Shown piece by piece: positions 50,333 through 63,800 of a stretch of 64,000 nucleotides of DNA. The notes beneath the pieces were generated by a model. That model saw only the letters and a list, made by a program, of their open reading frames with translations, did no database searches and had not been told where the DNA came from. Source of the stretch: Caenorhabditis elegans (lineage: Eukaryota > Nematoda > Chromadorea > Rhabditida > Rhabditidae); contig NC_003280.10 of the NCBI RefSeq assembly GCF_000002985.6, positions 8,614,501 to 8,678,500 of the forward strand, written 5' to 3'. Both the position numbers and the translations under genes were made by a program. Position 1 is the stretch's first letter, and each line of letters begins with the position of its first letter.

Positions 50333-53300
50333 ATGTCATTCAACCTGGTATTTTTTAACGGTGATGTTCGGAGGGACAAAAAACAGGAAGCAATGATCAA
50401 AAGCCTAAACGAGCGGGACAACTTTCTTAACAGACTCCGCGAAATGGAACATAAACGGGAAAAGGATGAGAAGCAAGAAAAGGCTGCGAGAAAAGTTCAA
50501 AAGTTTTGGAGAGGACATCGAGTACAACACAATCAACGTTTACTCTTTCGTGCAGAATTTGATGCAGTTTCAGATAGACAGCGAGGTCTAGAGGTGAGAG
50601 TTTTGCTATTAGATGATATATTTTGTAGCGTTAACAAAAATTCGTTCTTTCAGGAGACTATCAAAATGGCTCAGCTACTTGTCAATTTCTATGAAACGAA
50701 TAAAGATGAAGAAAGATTAGTGATGACCCTATCAGAACTTGTGAAATTAAAAACCTCGGATAAGGAATTCGAGAAACGGATTCGAGAGACGCAGCGCCTC
50801 CTTCTTGCACGCTGTTGTATAAAATTTCTGAAAAACGCCACAGAAAATACAATATTCTTCCATATTTTCAGGTAATTTCTGAATATGGCAATTAATTCAA
50901 AATTCATACTGTAAATATTTTCAGATATCTCGAAGATTATGTTACTTGTCATTCTAAACTATTCGAAGCTTCATCTAAACTTGGACTTTTCAACGCAGAA
51001 TTCCATCTTTTGGAAGCTCTCATTGGAAAACCGACTGGTAAAACAGTAGAACGAGCATCATTGAATCCAAGAATTCTTCAATTGCTTACCAGAATATTCG
51101 AGACATTTGTTGTAAGAAATCATTTAAAACTAATCATTTTTATTTTCGAAAGTTTATTCAGAATCCATCACGATCCACTTCAGTGTCTGTAAATGTCGCA
51201 AATCGCTTGCTCAAAACAATATGTGTGAATATCACTGATCTCAATTTTTCGAACTACATTCTTTATTATATCAAAGATCATATCAAGCCGACCTCGTAAG
51301 TTTTCAAACATTAAATAACAGTTTTCAAATTGGATCTTCAGGCCAAACTTCACAAATTTATTCGAAGCAATGAAATCCGTCGACATTTTGAATAATTGGA
51401 AAGTTCGTCCAGAAATCGCTGAAACTGCTTCTCTTCGTCTACAATCGATCTTCGTATCTCAAATTGTTCACGTCAGTAACACCCAATCAGAAGATGTGAA
51501 ACAGTATTTTAATTCACTCGCAGTATTTTTGGAACATCATTCTAAGATAATGAGAAGTTTGAATGTGAAAGAAGATTTGTCAGAATTTGGAAGACTTCGA
51601 ACATCAGTTAATAATCATTTGAAACAATATTGTGAAGAAATGCTGATCTCGAATGAATTCAGGCGGGCTGCATGTATATATGGTTAGTTACTTAATTAAA
51701 AAAAAAATGTTTTGTAAGTCATCTATTTTCAGCTAATTTACCCGGTGTTCAAGTCGAAACCATAATTTCACTACGAAAATACTTCTCCCAGTTTTTGGAT
51801 CTTCTCGCTGCTTCCAACACCTTTGTGGAGGCGTAAGTGCTTTTAATAATTAAATTTACCAAAAGAGCTTTTTTGCAGTCTTTACGCTTTCATCGCCCGA
51901 CTTTGTCCAAATGGAGAATTTGATCCAATTGATGCAAAATCACCAAAAGTCAATGCTCTCGAGTTATTCTGTAATTGCCTCAACAAACGTGTCTCATCAG
52001 TTGCTGATTCGGATTTCGTTCCAACTGATATCTTTGTGGATTTTGATCATACCGTAGAGTTTCTAAGAGATGTCTCCATCAAATTAATTCATTTGATGTT
52101 TCCAACAATGGCAAGAGGAGATCTTTATTCAGGAAATTTGAAGGAAAAGATGTATAAAGCTGAAACTGTAAGCTATTATCTATAATCGTCGTCCCAATTA
52201 AACTTGATTTATTTATTCAGGATTGGAAAGATGTTACCGAATCAGTATTTTCAATTCTTGGAGCAATTTATCAAAAAGATATTCGGCTGAAATATTTCCC
52301 TGAAGAATTTTGGACTAACCATGGAAGAGAAGTTCTGAGTGGAATCGGAGAACATAGAAGAATGCCTAGACGTCGTATGCCAAATGGAAGACTTCAAATT
52401 GAGTAAGTTCAGGTTTTCTTGACATTAAAAAATTATAAATTAATTTTTAATTTTCAGAAGAACTATGGACACTGAATTTGTTGAACGTCTCGCTGCTATC
52501 TACGAAATGGATAGTGATTCTGAAAATGATGACGAAGACGAAGATAATAATCTTCCTGCTGTTCTTCGTCGAGCAATTTGTGTCATGAAACATATTCCAT
52601 TCATTGTACCATTTATGGATAGAGTCAAATTATTTACTCGATTGTTGAATCAGGATAAAGAGAAACATTATACAAGTACATTTGGAATGGGATTCAATGG
52701 ACCTTCAGTTACAGTTAGAAGAGATCAAGTTTATATGGATGCGTTTGAAACTTTTGCGCCGAAAATGCAAGGAGATAAAGGCAAGATCCTGAACTTTTTT
52801 TTCTGAGAAAAAAGTTTAAAAAAAAATTGTTTTAATTAAATTTTATTTATGTACATGAGAAGAAACAAAAAAAACGTAATTTTCTTTTAAAACGAAGTGG
52901 TTAGACTATTTTTCGAAATATCAGATAAACGAAAAATCCTTAATGTTGAATTATCATTTTCAGTGAATGACCTCAAATCAATGGTCCGTGTGAAAATGGT
53001 TAATTGGGCAGGAATGAACGAATCAGGAATCGATGGCGGTGGAATTTTCCGTGAATTCCTATCGGAACTTCTGAAAACTGCATTCAATGTCGAACGAGGA
53101 TTTTTCACATTCACGGAGAGCAAACTTCTTTATCCGAATCCGACAGCTCCGTTCCTTCTGGGTGTCGACTGTCTAGCACATTTCCAGTTTATTGGACGAA
53201 TGATTGGAAAACTTATTTATGAAAGACAGGTATAAATTTCATTGGATTTTTCATTTCTAAAATTAAATATCATTTTCAGCTCCAAGAAGTCCGTTTCGCA

Positions 53301-54564
53301 GAATTCTTTATTGCTCAAATTTTCGAAACTGATAAGAACAAGGACGTGGATTTACAGCATATGAAGAGCTTTGATCCTATAATTTTCAAACATTTGAAAG
53401 CATTGCAAAAAATGAATAACCGAGAATTGGACGAACTACAGCTAGACTTCAGTGTGGTCACAAGTGACATGGGATTGGTTAGAGTAAGTTTTTTTTTTAA
53501 TTCAAATAGTTCAGAATTCTTATTGATTCTTTTTCATCAACGAAAAATTTCAGAATGTGAACCTGAAACCAAACGGATCGAAATTTCGGGTTACTGTAGA
53601 GAATGTGCACGAATATGTTCGTCTCTACGTCAATTATCATTTGAAACAAAGGGTGAGTTATTATTTACTTATTTGATTATCTAAAACCAGCCGTGGACCG
53701 CACCTTCGGCGCGGCCCCCGACTTCTGGGGCTGAAAATTAATTTTTTATGAAACTACCGTAACCCTACAGTATTCCTACCGTACCACTATTGTACCACTA
53801 CAGTACCCCGACTATATCCTTACACTAACCCTAACTCACTATCCCTCCAGAAGCCAAAACTTCACAGACTACAAAGACTACACAGACTACAAACTATGGA
53901 CACACAGAATAAGCGCTTTATATATAGTAAATGATTATAAAATTTGAAACCTACGAGTTTTGAAAATAGTTTATTAGATAATATTTTTTGATTTTTTTTG
54001 AATTTCAGATCGCCTCAATGGTTGACGCCGTTCGGAAAGGAATCAGTGAGATCATCAGTATTGAATGGATGAGAATGTTTGCACCACATGAGCTTCAAAT
54101 TATGATAGCTGGATACGAAGAAGTTTTCACAGCGAAAGAGCTCAGAAAGTTCTGCGAACTTCGTTTCGCTGCTGGAACACAAGACATAAATTACGAAGAA
54201 ATGTTCTGGGATGTTATCGATAAACTATCCAATGATGATAAGAAGGCACTTTTGAAGTAAGAATTCATAGTTTTTAATTATTGAAACGCAAATTGCATTT
54301 CCAGATTTGTTACCGGTTGTTCTCGAGCTCCAGTTGATGGCTTCAAAAGTATTCAACCACGAATGGGTGTTTTAGTGGTAAAACCTTCCAAACGCGATCG
54401 CAAATTTAATAATCAATTTTTAGATTCCATCCTCCGACGACGAGTTGCCAACAAGTGCCACATGTATGAATATGCTCAGAATTCCGAAATATTCAAATCG
54501 CACAAAGCTGGAAGAGAAGCTTCGCTACGCCATAAACTCGGGAGCCGGATTTGAGTTGGCATAA
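50333..54564 (+). CDS. etc-1: HECT-type E3 ubiquitin ligase, UBE3C class
   Basis: Fifteen exons: 50333-50593, 50654-50871, 50925-51111, 51162-51295, 51342-51682, 51733-51832, 51879-52167, 52221-52402, 52458-52780, 52964-53229, 53280-53483, 53554-53652, 54009-54256, 54305-54377 and 54424-54564. Phases agree and give about 1021 residues. It takes ubiquitin from an E2 onto its own cysteine and then to substrates, extending chains at the proteasome in the human orthologue. An IQ motif (ARKVQKFWRGHRVQHNQR, about residues 52-69) sits near the N-terminus, followed by a long helical region. The HECT domain starts about GPSVTVRRDQVYMDAF. Recognised pieces are ESGIDGGGIFREFLSELLK, LLYPNPTAP, LEWMRMFAPHE-like and CSRAPVDGF. 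The catalytic Cys is in LPTSATCMNML (C989), and the end is GAGFELA. Intron 9 has a GC donor (AAAG|GCAAG at 52781), and intron 12 contains a dispersed repeat. Confidence 0.94.
53689..53930. repeat. Dispersed repeat-like insertion in an etc-1 intron
   Basis: The intron between 53652 and 54009 is unusually long for this gene and holds GC-rich sequence (gcaccttcggcgcggccccc). After it come iterated TACAGTA/TACCGTA-type units (53,750-53,830) and repeated acagactaca units (about 53,865-53,900), ending near gcgctttatatatagta. The composition contrasts with flanking DNA and resembles dispersed repeats I remember from C. elegans. No coding capacity or clear terminal inverted repeats seen. Confidence 0.6.
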
Positions 54565-54852
54565 TTTTGAAAACGTCACAAGAAAATCACTTCTCTGTAA
54601 ACTATGTAAAATTTTTGTTATTGCTATCCGGATGAAATGAACTTATTTTTTATTAAAATAACAATATGGTATAAACAATTCACAAAAAATAAAAATACCC
54701 AAGCAGTAGGGAAATGGAAAACAATTTGCAATGAAGTACCAATTGCTCCGAGGAAAACAATGATATAAAAAAGCTAACTGGCCCGTTGAAATATGTACAT
54801 TTTGGGAGAAAAAAAAGATATCACAGGAACATAAGGATCAGTTGCGTTGCAT
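54565..54852. other. Convergent 3' spacer of etc-1 and hgap-2
   Basis: 288 bp between stop codons of converging genes. A minus-strand AATAAA (plus TTTATT) lies at 54649-54654 and could end hgap-2, which would bring its 3' end close to that of etc-1. Confidence 0.55.
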
Positions 54853-57800
54853 TTAATTTTGTATCACATTTACTAAAAACTCCTCGTAACTCGTTTTTGC
54901 CGCGTATTTTTTGGCGAATTCGACGATAGCCTGTTTTCGACGTGTGTGGGGGAAGGTGTAGCTGGAAAATTTTAAAAAATTATTTTGCAGCATGACACTT
55001 TAAAACTAACTTTTCAATTTCTGCCACATCTCGTCGTGATGTATTCAATATTGTATTTCTGATGAAAGATGGAAGGTTTGCCAATGAAACAACGACTCCG
55101 TCAACAAGTGGTCCTGCCTCTCCGAATCTGAAATTTTCAGGAATTAAAAAGTTCCTACAAAAAATCATCTTTAAAATCTTACCTATTTACAGTGCCACGT
55201 GTCCTGATTTGAACAATTCCAGGTTCTACCAAATGGATGAAAATTATGTGATGGGCAACTTGACTGTTGGTTGCTCCACCAATTTCTGGCTTTTGAGCTC
55301 CGCCATTCAGCAAATCGGTTCCATCATCGCAAGTTCCGATTAGTTCATCTGGAAATTTTTTTGTTCGTTTTTTAAAAATTTATTTTCCCATATATACAAA
55401 GACGCAAAATTTATTGGCAAAATTTCCGTTAAATACACACCGGTAAGGATTACTGTAACTTCAAATTATGTTTTCAGTTTTCAGTTTTTCAACATTTTGA
55501 GATTAAATAGATTTTTATCGATAAACTATGAATAACCAATGATAATTCTGAGGAAATAAATTTTTGAAGCTACAGTACTATTTAAAGACACACGTCGGGT
55601 ACCGTAGTTTTGGATCAAAAATAGCAACATTTTGCGTCCGGGTAATATCGAAATTTGGAAAAAACTACAACTCACAAATCGGGAAACTAGTCATGTCCTC
55701 CGGCCTCTCGAGCCATACCAGCATGATCTTAAGTGCTCCAGTTCTTCTTCCAACCGATCCGTGCCCCATACTAGACCCACCACCTGCATATGGACGAAAA
55801 TCTCGATCACTTAAATTCGATGGACTCTTTTCCCCGAGCCTTCGAGCATTTAGCATCATCCCGTTGTCCGTGTGGGTACTGTCAAATGATTTATCATCAG
55901 AGACTATTGATCGATTATTATTGGATCCTCGCCGAGAACTGCTCGCTGGAGATGTGATATTTTGTTTGAACATTCGAACACTTCGTTCTGTTGGCATTAG
56001 GAATGCAAGTTCTGAATTGCTTCCTTGTTCATCACACCACCATAATGCGTGTTGAATTCCATCGACTATGTAATGATCTACACCATCTGCTTCCTCTTGT
56101 AATTCTGTAAAGTTTTTAATTTTAGTAATAAAATTCAATTCTTTTGGAGGAAAACTCACTTCTCTCTGTGGAATATGCTGTCGACCAGTGCCCCGTCCAC
56201 GTATCATGTACTCCGATTTCAATGCCCTCTCCAAGATTAGCCAGGAACATGCAGAAATCAGAACACGAGTTTTGTACATTCAGAGCATTTTCGAGTATAT
56301 CCACAGCTATTCGTTGACCTTCTTTCACATAGAAAATGTGAGCAGTGAGCTGAGTTCGAGCAGGTGCACAATCAACTGTTTCATGGAGATCTCGGTAGAA
56401 TTTTTCACTGAAAATGTAATAATAATTATTGAATTATCCTAATTGAATAATAAAATGTATATACAGAAATTTTTAAAAATCAATTTATCACCACACCACA
56501 CACCTTTTTTTACTAGAGACGGCGCAACTCGCGAAACGTCGGCCGCTGGATAAAAATTAGATGGTCCGGCGATACAATGTGATTTTTCTGGTATTTTGGC
56601 CAAAAAAGTCACAAAAATTACATATTTTGCAAGTATTCGTTTGCGAAATTCCAAAGATTCAAAATCCAAACTCGATTTTTTTTGGTTTTTCAATATAGAT
56701 TTTTTTATAAATTCAAAATAATCGAAATATTTTTTTTTCAAAAAAGTATTCGTTTGTTTTTTTTAAATCTTAAATGAAAAAAAAAATTTTAACTGTTATA
56801 CTAAATAATTGCAAGAAGAAATCAAATTTTGGAAATAATTTTTTAATTCAAGAACGCACCTCATTGAACTATCCAATAATACAATTTCGGATCCGAATAT
56901 CCTTTCATTAATTAGACCAAAATCATAAAGCATCATTCGAATTGAACTACAAGTATCCAATGGTTTTGATGGAGCAACAATCCGTTCTTCTGGACGCATT
57001 CTTTCGAAAACATTATTTCTTCTTGATTCATCGAAAAATGATCGACCGTTTTGTGAATTCTGTTGTTTCATTTCTTCAGCAATTGCTTCTGTTTCAGTAG
57101 TTGATTCAAGATTACGGAATGCATTATCACTGAAATTATGAATTTTATTTGAATTTGGAAAAAATTAGGGCTTACAGTTTACACGAATTTTTATAGAACT
57201 CTGGTGGAATCACGAATTGTTCTCCGATTGATTTTTGCACTTTTGGTGTATTTGGCCCTGAAACATTAGGTTGGTTACTGTAGAAGTTATAAGATAATTT
57301 TTTTTTCTTAATTTTTTAAAATTTCAATTACAAATAGCAATAACATCATTTTTTCGTGGAAACTCATTTGTTTTTTTTGTTAACATTTTTAGAGGTTTTT
57401 TTCCAATATTCAACATGATGTAACTTTTTTAATGAAAGGAAATTGAAGGAAAATGAAAAAAGTGAAACTTTAATTAACACACCACCAGGAATTGATAACA
57501 CCGAAGCCCGCAAAATCAAAACACCAAAAAAAAAAAACAAAACAAATACCATCGGATTCATATCCCATCCGATCTTCGTCAGATTCTTCATAAAATGTGG
57601 GAGTGGATGTGGAATTGATGACAACACCAGTTAAAATTGAACCAGTTGTTACAATTGATGAAGACGGAACCGCAATAAGTGCTGCAGGAGCAGTGCGAGT
57701 GGTTACTGTAGGACAGAAAAGGAAATGAGGAAGAAGAGTGGGAAAAAAGTACCTTTCGAGGCGATCGACAATTTTTCTGTCACGGAATTTTGTGATGCCG

Positions 57801-60800
57801 GGGCTGATGTTGTAGAAGATACAGATAACTTCGAAGACGAATCACAAAGGGTAGTAGAAGTAGAATTCACTAGACAATTATATGGGTTTAATCATTTTTT
57901 TAAAAGCATGCAATAAATGGAACAGAATGGGACAAGACAAGTGAGGAAAAGCAGTTGAATTTGATTTAGAAAATATAAACTGAAAAAATACGTGCAGTAC
58001 GAACAATGTTTGCATTAAAACAATAAAATATCAGATCATGCTATTTTTTAAAAATGCTCCTTCAATTGCTGATCATCAACTTGCCTAATATGTAGCCATG
58101 ACATTTTTACATTTATTTTAATATTTTTGCGTTCCAAACTAAGCCATACTATTATGATTTTTCTATGATTAAAATCTAAACAAGCTATCAAGATTACAAC
58201 ACATACCTTCAAAACCTTCAGTCGTCGAAGCAGCTGACATTGGTGTCATTGGAGGAATTCCAACTTCTGGATGATAGTTCTCCGGTTTAGGTCGCAATCG
58301 TGCAATTCCTGTATTAGCTCCTTGCATTGGTGATCTTCGTACATAAACTACAGATGCACTGTCTGATGGAATATCATCAATATGTGATGCTTCATGTAAT
58401 GATAATAAAGTATCTCCATTGACTAAAACATGTAGAAATTTTGATGTATTGATTCGATTTGGTCCGTATTTGTGCACTAATCGTTTCTCGTCTCGAAGAG
58501 GTCCTGGTTTTCTTCCAACAACGCAAAACAGTGTATACATCAGTGCTTCGGCAGCTTCGAGGACTCGTTGACTAGCGGCTTTTGGTTTGACAGTCTCACC
58601 ACGGGATTTTTGAAGATCAGGACTCTAAAAGACAGGAAATAGGTAAAATAAAAGTGGAAAAAGAAATCCTACCGTTTTGCTACCAGTGACTCCAAGTTGT
58701 ATGACATCACATACTGTTCCAAGAACGCCAACACATTCAGCAAGGAGGGGAGAAGCAGTTAGCCAAACAGCAACGGCATTATAAGCAGCTACTACCTGGA
58801 AAAACATCAATAAATGGTGATATAGTCAAATTAATTTGACCAGGGGTGGGCGGCAATTTTTCGGCAAATTGCCGGAATTGAACATTTCCGGCAAAGAAAT
58901 TGTGGTTCCGCACTTTTTTTTTTGGAAATTTCAGAATTTAAATTTTAATCGACAAAATTGTACGCATCATATGATAGTTCCTACATATATTTTGAAAAGT
59001 AGGCAAATTCTATGAAAATATCTACAGAAAACGAGAAAAAAATTTCAAAAAGACACAGTTTTCAGCATACCATTTTAGATAAAATCACACAAGTTTTAAT
59101 TGAAAAAAAAACTAACTGTAGAATGTAGATCTTTTGAATGCATGGGAGGTGGCTTATTAAGTTGTTGCTCTATGAATCTACATAACGACGCGATGACAAG
59201 TGTACCAGTTGACACATCCACTGTAACATATGAAACAGGCATTAGAATGAAACTGACTATTTCAAAACTTACTGTTATTGAACAAAACTGTATGATGAAC
59301 ATGTGAGATACAATTCAACACGTCTATAATCGCAAGAGCCGTCGAATGATCAATTGTTTCAATTCTTCCGAATTTATCACAAATTGCAGACAAAACTCCT
59401 CGTACAATGGATGCGCAAAGTCCTTTCTCTGGTTGTCCAGAACTAGATGCAGTTGTGGATATTCTGATCATCTCTTTAGTTTGTTCTTCGTTTAATCCTA
59501 AATCAAATTGGCATGATTCTTCAACAAGCACCGCACACAGGGATAAAGCAATATGAAGATTGGTGGGGTCGGTTTCGTTTCTGACACTGAACATCAGAGT
59601 TTTGAAGATTCGAGATCGTAGGTGTAGGTATGTTGCTGCATTTGATTTCAGGTTTGCGGCTTCGGCAATTTCTATAAAGAAATGTTTATTGTATTTTACG
59701 TAAAGAGCAAAACAGTGAACTCACGAGGAATCTTGCTCATTCCGAAAGTCGTTGGCCAACAAATTACAGAAGATAATGCTCTTAGACATGCTCTTCTCAC
59801 TTCAACTTCAGAAATTGAAGGATGCAATCGAAGTTTGGAACTCTCAATCATCACAATATCTAATGCAAATAGAAAATGTGGAAGTAGACTCTCAATTCCG
59901 GGAAGTCCTAATCGAAATAGATTCCTTCCATAATAAAAAAGTGTGCATAACATGACTCTTTCCTTTTCAACCAAACATTGAAACACCGTTGCATAGAAAT
60001 TCGAGAGCTGCGAATTTGGGATCTTCTCATTTGATGATTTTGAAGTTATTATTCTGATGAGAGATGCAAGTGCAGCTGCTCTTCCAGCAGTTACTCCATC
60101 AACTTGTTGATAGTCTTCTGGATGTTTCTGTGAATGTCCACCGGCCGTTGACGTTGAACTCATTACATCAGATTCGCCGGCTACAGAGGAACATGAGCTT
60201 CCTGAAAAAATAGTGCTAGGTTGTATAAATTCTGATCAAAACTTGGATTTTCTATAAGTTGACATATGCTTCCTTAACTTAAGTTATTTCAAGGACCCTG
60301 TCCTTTTCGAATTAGAATTTTTTTGAAAACTAGGCATTCAAAAATGTGGAAAATTTCAATAACTCACCAACACTTTTCCTTCTTCCAACAGCATTGTGTC
60401 CACCTGAAAGTACTGCATTGCTATCAGATCGACCCATCATTGGGCTCATTGCGTCTGGAATGTCGTCCAAATCAACTGAATGCAGTGAAAGACCGGATAT
60501 CACATCTGGAAATAAAAATTTTGATTTGAAAAAAAGCAAAATTCTTAATATCAGTCCATTTCTACATTAGTCTAGTACTTTTAATGTATCATATTCACTA
60601 CTAAAACGTACACAAATCCGCATTTTGAAGTGCCAGAAATGGCTGTGATCCCCAAAGAGGATTACATGTATTCGACAGAGCAAACTCCTGGATGAAAGAA
60701 CGCTTAGCCGGCTTCTTCGTGCTCGTTAGAAGAAGCTGCTGATCCAACCGTCGTCCGGGGCACGAACGGCCCCGTTGACGACAGGATGCTTTTGAGGCTA

Positions 60801-60814
60801 ACAGATCGTCAATA
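54853..60814 (-). CDS. hgap-2: RalGAP beta subunit (5' end not resolved)
   Basis: Sixteen phase-consistent exons on the minus strand, 5' to 3': 60814-60612, 60505-60368, 60201-59725, 59671-59273, 59220-59117, 58795-58673, 58624-58207, 57869-57753, 57705-57550, 57257-57176, 57129-56860, 56407-56160, 56104-55676, 55348-55183, 55127-55011 and 54961-54853. They give about 1185 residues. RalGAP is a heterodimer whose alpha subunit inactivates Ral GTPases; the beta subunit is needed for activity. Resemblance to human RALGAPB includes MHSKDLHST/VVAAYNAVAVWL, FCMFLANLGEGIEIG...WTGHWSTAYS, MLVWLERPEDMTSFPIYEL, AGPLVDGVVVSLANLP and the ending YTFPHTRRKQAIVEFAKKYA. The human protein has about 300 more N-terminal residues. 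Those exons must lie further right or use 63187-63381. The exons at 57869-57753 and 57705-57550 are Ser/Thr-rich and could be alternatively spliced. The symbol is from memory. Confidence 0.85.
55425..55655. repeat. TACAGTA-type repeat remnants in an hgap-2 intron
   Basis: An intron of hgap-2 (55349-55675) contains gattactgtaac, gctacagtacta and acacgtcgggtaccgtag. The same word family appears in the etc-1 intron repeat and at 16,955-16,985 (acagtaaccctacagtactc). Likely old dispersed-repeat debris; boundaries are approximate. Confidence 0.4.
58841..58945. repeat. Inverted-repeat-like element with GGCAAATTGCCGG core
   Basis: In the hgap-2 intron 58796-59116 the sequence ggcaaattgccggaattgaa is followed by catttccggcaaa, with self-complementary words (ttgccgg / ccggcaa). 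This is a common dispersed repeat type in C. elegans as far as I recall. Ends are approximate. Confidence 0.55.
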
Positions 60815-63800
60815 CTGAAGAAGAATGAAAAGATCCAGGAAAATATTTGAATGATGCGAATAATGACAGAACACTATAGATCAGAATATATAGATTTTGG
60901 ATATAAAAATATTTCTAAGATCTCGAGTCAATTAGACTTCAAAATTCAACTTCGAATTTTAGTCAAATTAATATTTAAAAAATAAATATGCAACTAGAGC
61001 CTAATTCTACTTTCGAATTCAGAATTTTGACAGCAAAAAAGGCGTTGTTATGAAATAGGTGCCTAGCAACAATATCCTATTTCGCAATAAATAAAGTTCC
61101 AAGAAAAATCAGAAGGAGACATCTTGACAGGGTTGAATCAAAAAGAGACAACTAATCTCTCTGTCTCTCTTCTACACTTAGTTCATTTTCTTTTCCGTGT
61201 CGAAACTCGTTTTGAAATGTTTTCCCGTCTAAAACTATTCTTCTTGTATTCTATTCAGTTGGGGGTCTGTACATATTATAGGCAAACATTCGGGATGAAG
61301 AAAGAAAGGAAAGGTATTCAGTGGTTTATATATTGAGTAGGTTTTCAATTTGAACCAGTAGAACCTAGGCGTTGCTAGACTAATACTTGACATAAAAAAT
61401 TGCATACATAAATCAGAGTTAATCAAAATTAGAAAAATGCCAAAAAAGAATGCACATTGATGCTTTATGTGCTTTTTACCAACAAAAAGAACAACCAAAA
61501 ACTATGGGAAAAAGAAGAATCAAACAATTGTTGTGACAGGACAACAGAATAACGACGACATGACGAAGCAATGGTATTCGATAACCAGTTGTGTTCAGAA
61601 CAGAACTTCAATTCAAAACTGACTCATTCGAGTCAACTCCTGTCAATAGATAGGAGGGAAGCTCAGCGAGGAACTCCTGAGCAAAAGAGCAAATTGATGC
61701 CACGGAGCAAATATTAATGAAGCAGTGTACAAATCTACAGAGTTAGAAAACATAGTTGTTTCTCCTAGAAATTCACAACGCAAATATGGAACTTCACTTA
61801 AAAATTTTAAGTCGAGACAAATTTGTCCGACTCTTAGCTACAATCAACTATAAATAAAGTTAATTAAAACGTACCTACCAGCATTAATGAATTATTGAAA
61901 AAGAAACTTTTCCAACTTCGCCAGACGCTGCCAATGCAATAAAAGTTGCAAAATGTAACAATGAAATACCGGGAAGAACTTCCAAAAATAACTAGTTCTT
62001 CCTTATTGTGATCAACTGAATAACCGTTTCCGGACAGAAATTATGGACGTAAAGGGTGGAATGTTCGGTGAGCGGAAACACGATTATAGTCAATGACGGT
62101 GTATGTGACCAGAAGAGGTATAGGTACTTTGCCTATCTGAATCCAAAAAGGCATTATGCAAAGTGAACGCGCCATTTCATTTCGTTTGAAACTTCTAAAG
62201 AGAAATAAGAGATGGTAAAACGATTTTGGATAACTTGATGGGTTTTGGAAAACCTAACATATGGTATTATTATTGGCATGGGGACACGCGCCTAGCTCTT
62301 ACCTGGTCGCAATTTTTCATCATTTACCGAAGAGCAAAAGAAAAAACAGAGAGTTAGCCAATGAGTAAAGGTATACCGTTTTTCTGTGCTTTTCTCTTTC
62401 TAGGAGCCCGTGCTCTTCCTTTCTCTTCTCATTCTATTTCTCGGCTGTGCTGCCACAAATCGAACAAATGAACAAACAATAACGGTATGTGTTTGTGAGA
62501 GGAGATTCGGTACCCGATGACATGTTTGTGGCTCGAAAGGCTCACTGTTTCGGTGGCCGACCGGTGATTTACCGCGCGAGTGCATACATGTCAAGCTGTG
62601 ATCTTTCGAGCCTAGCTTGACTTATACGGTTTAGAAAATCGGATATCGAAAAATTGAAAGGCCTAAATATATTTTATAGGGAGAAATAGTAAGCACACTA
62701 ACTTGTATCCGTTCTAGACATTCGAAACAACCACCTCTTCCATGCTGAACTATTTGGGTCGTTTTCCATTTTGAGCCATCAACCACCGAGTTTGTTCAGC
62801 CCAGTTGGTTGCAGTGAAACAAAATTTATGAATTCAAATATAGGTGGATCTACGGGTACTCGGGAAAAAACACTATGAAACGAAGAGAAGCTATCAAATA
62901 TAGGCAGTATTGATGGAAAAGCAGTATGCAACCACTGCTGGCAGCAGCACAATGCCGCTATTGTTTGCTGTTCAACCATTTCATTTCCACCCCGGAAAAA
63001 TTTTGATTTTATTACATATACTCTTTAGGGGTGCATCGAACCGACCTCTAGCCACGAAGGATGGGTTAGAAATTTAATACAGAATATGAAGATGATTCTT
63101 TGTTTGGAGACCTTCTTAGAGGCTCGGAAAGGGAAGAGTAAACAAATGGAACAGTCTTCATCATTTGATTCTTATTATTTCTGTAACTAACTATGATTGT
63201 GATCCTCAGTGAATCCTGAAGGTGTGACGATAGAGGGTTCTCTAAGAAATAGAAGCTTTGAAGTGAACCTGGCAACAACTTCATTCAATTGTACCGAAAA
63301 CGGTTGTTGCGGTTGAGACGGTGGTGACGATGAAGTTGAAGCATTTGATGAAGATTGTGGATAGTGTGAGTGATGCATCATTTATAACATCTGGATTTCA
63401 TTGTCATTCAATGTTTTGCAAATTATACGAATCGAATAGAATTAGTTGAAGCACAGAGAGGGATAACAGAAAGATAAAGATTGGAAAAGTTTAGAGCCAA
63501 CGAAGAATGTTAAAATTTGTTTTAGCAAGATTATTTAGGTTAGCAGCTTCTAATTTTAGTGTCCAAAAATGTGGGGGAGCAGCTAGTCTTCAAGCAAAAA
63601 CCCAAAAATGATTGGAATACGGTAGGTATTGAATGAATTTCAATTTTCCGAAAAGAACTATTTATAACTATAAATAAGCTATTTGTTAATTTGGCAAATT
63701 TATAAATCTATGTCGAGATGTTTTCAAAATGAGATAAATCTTTAGAGTCACATAGGAAAAATGGAGATAAATGCATTTACTGAAAAATATTATAAAAAGA

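Noticed and set aside
57364..57627. 87-residue minus-strand hydrophobic ORF in hgap-2
   Set aside because: It runs past the donor of exon 57705-57550 into a T-rich intron. Only the N-terminal part is real coding sequence, in hgap-2.
60612..60814. Considered as a separate small gene
   Set aside because: Its donor joins in phase with the following RalGAP exon (T|AT GTG) and its acceptor is TTCTTCAG, so it is an internal exon of hgap-2.
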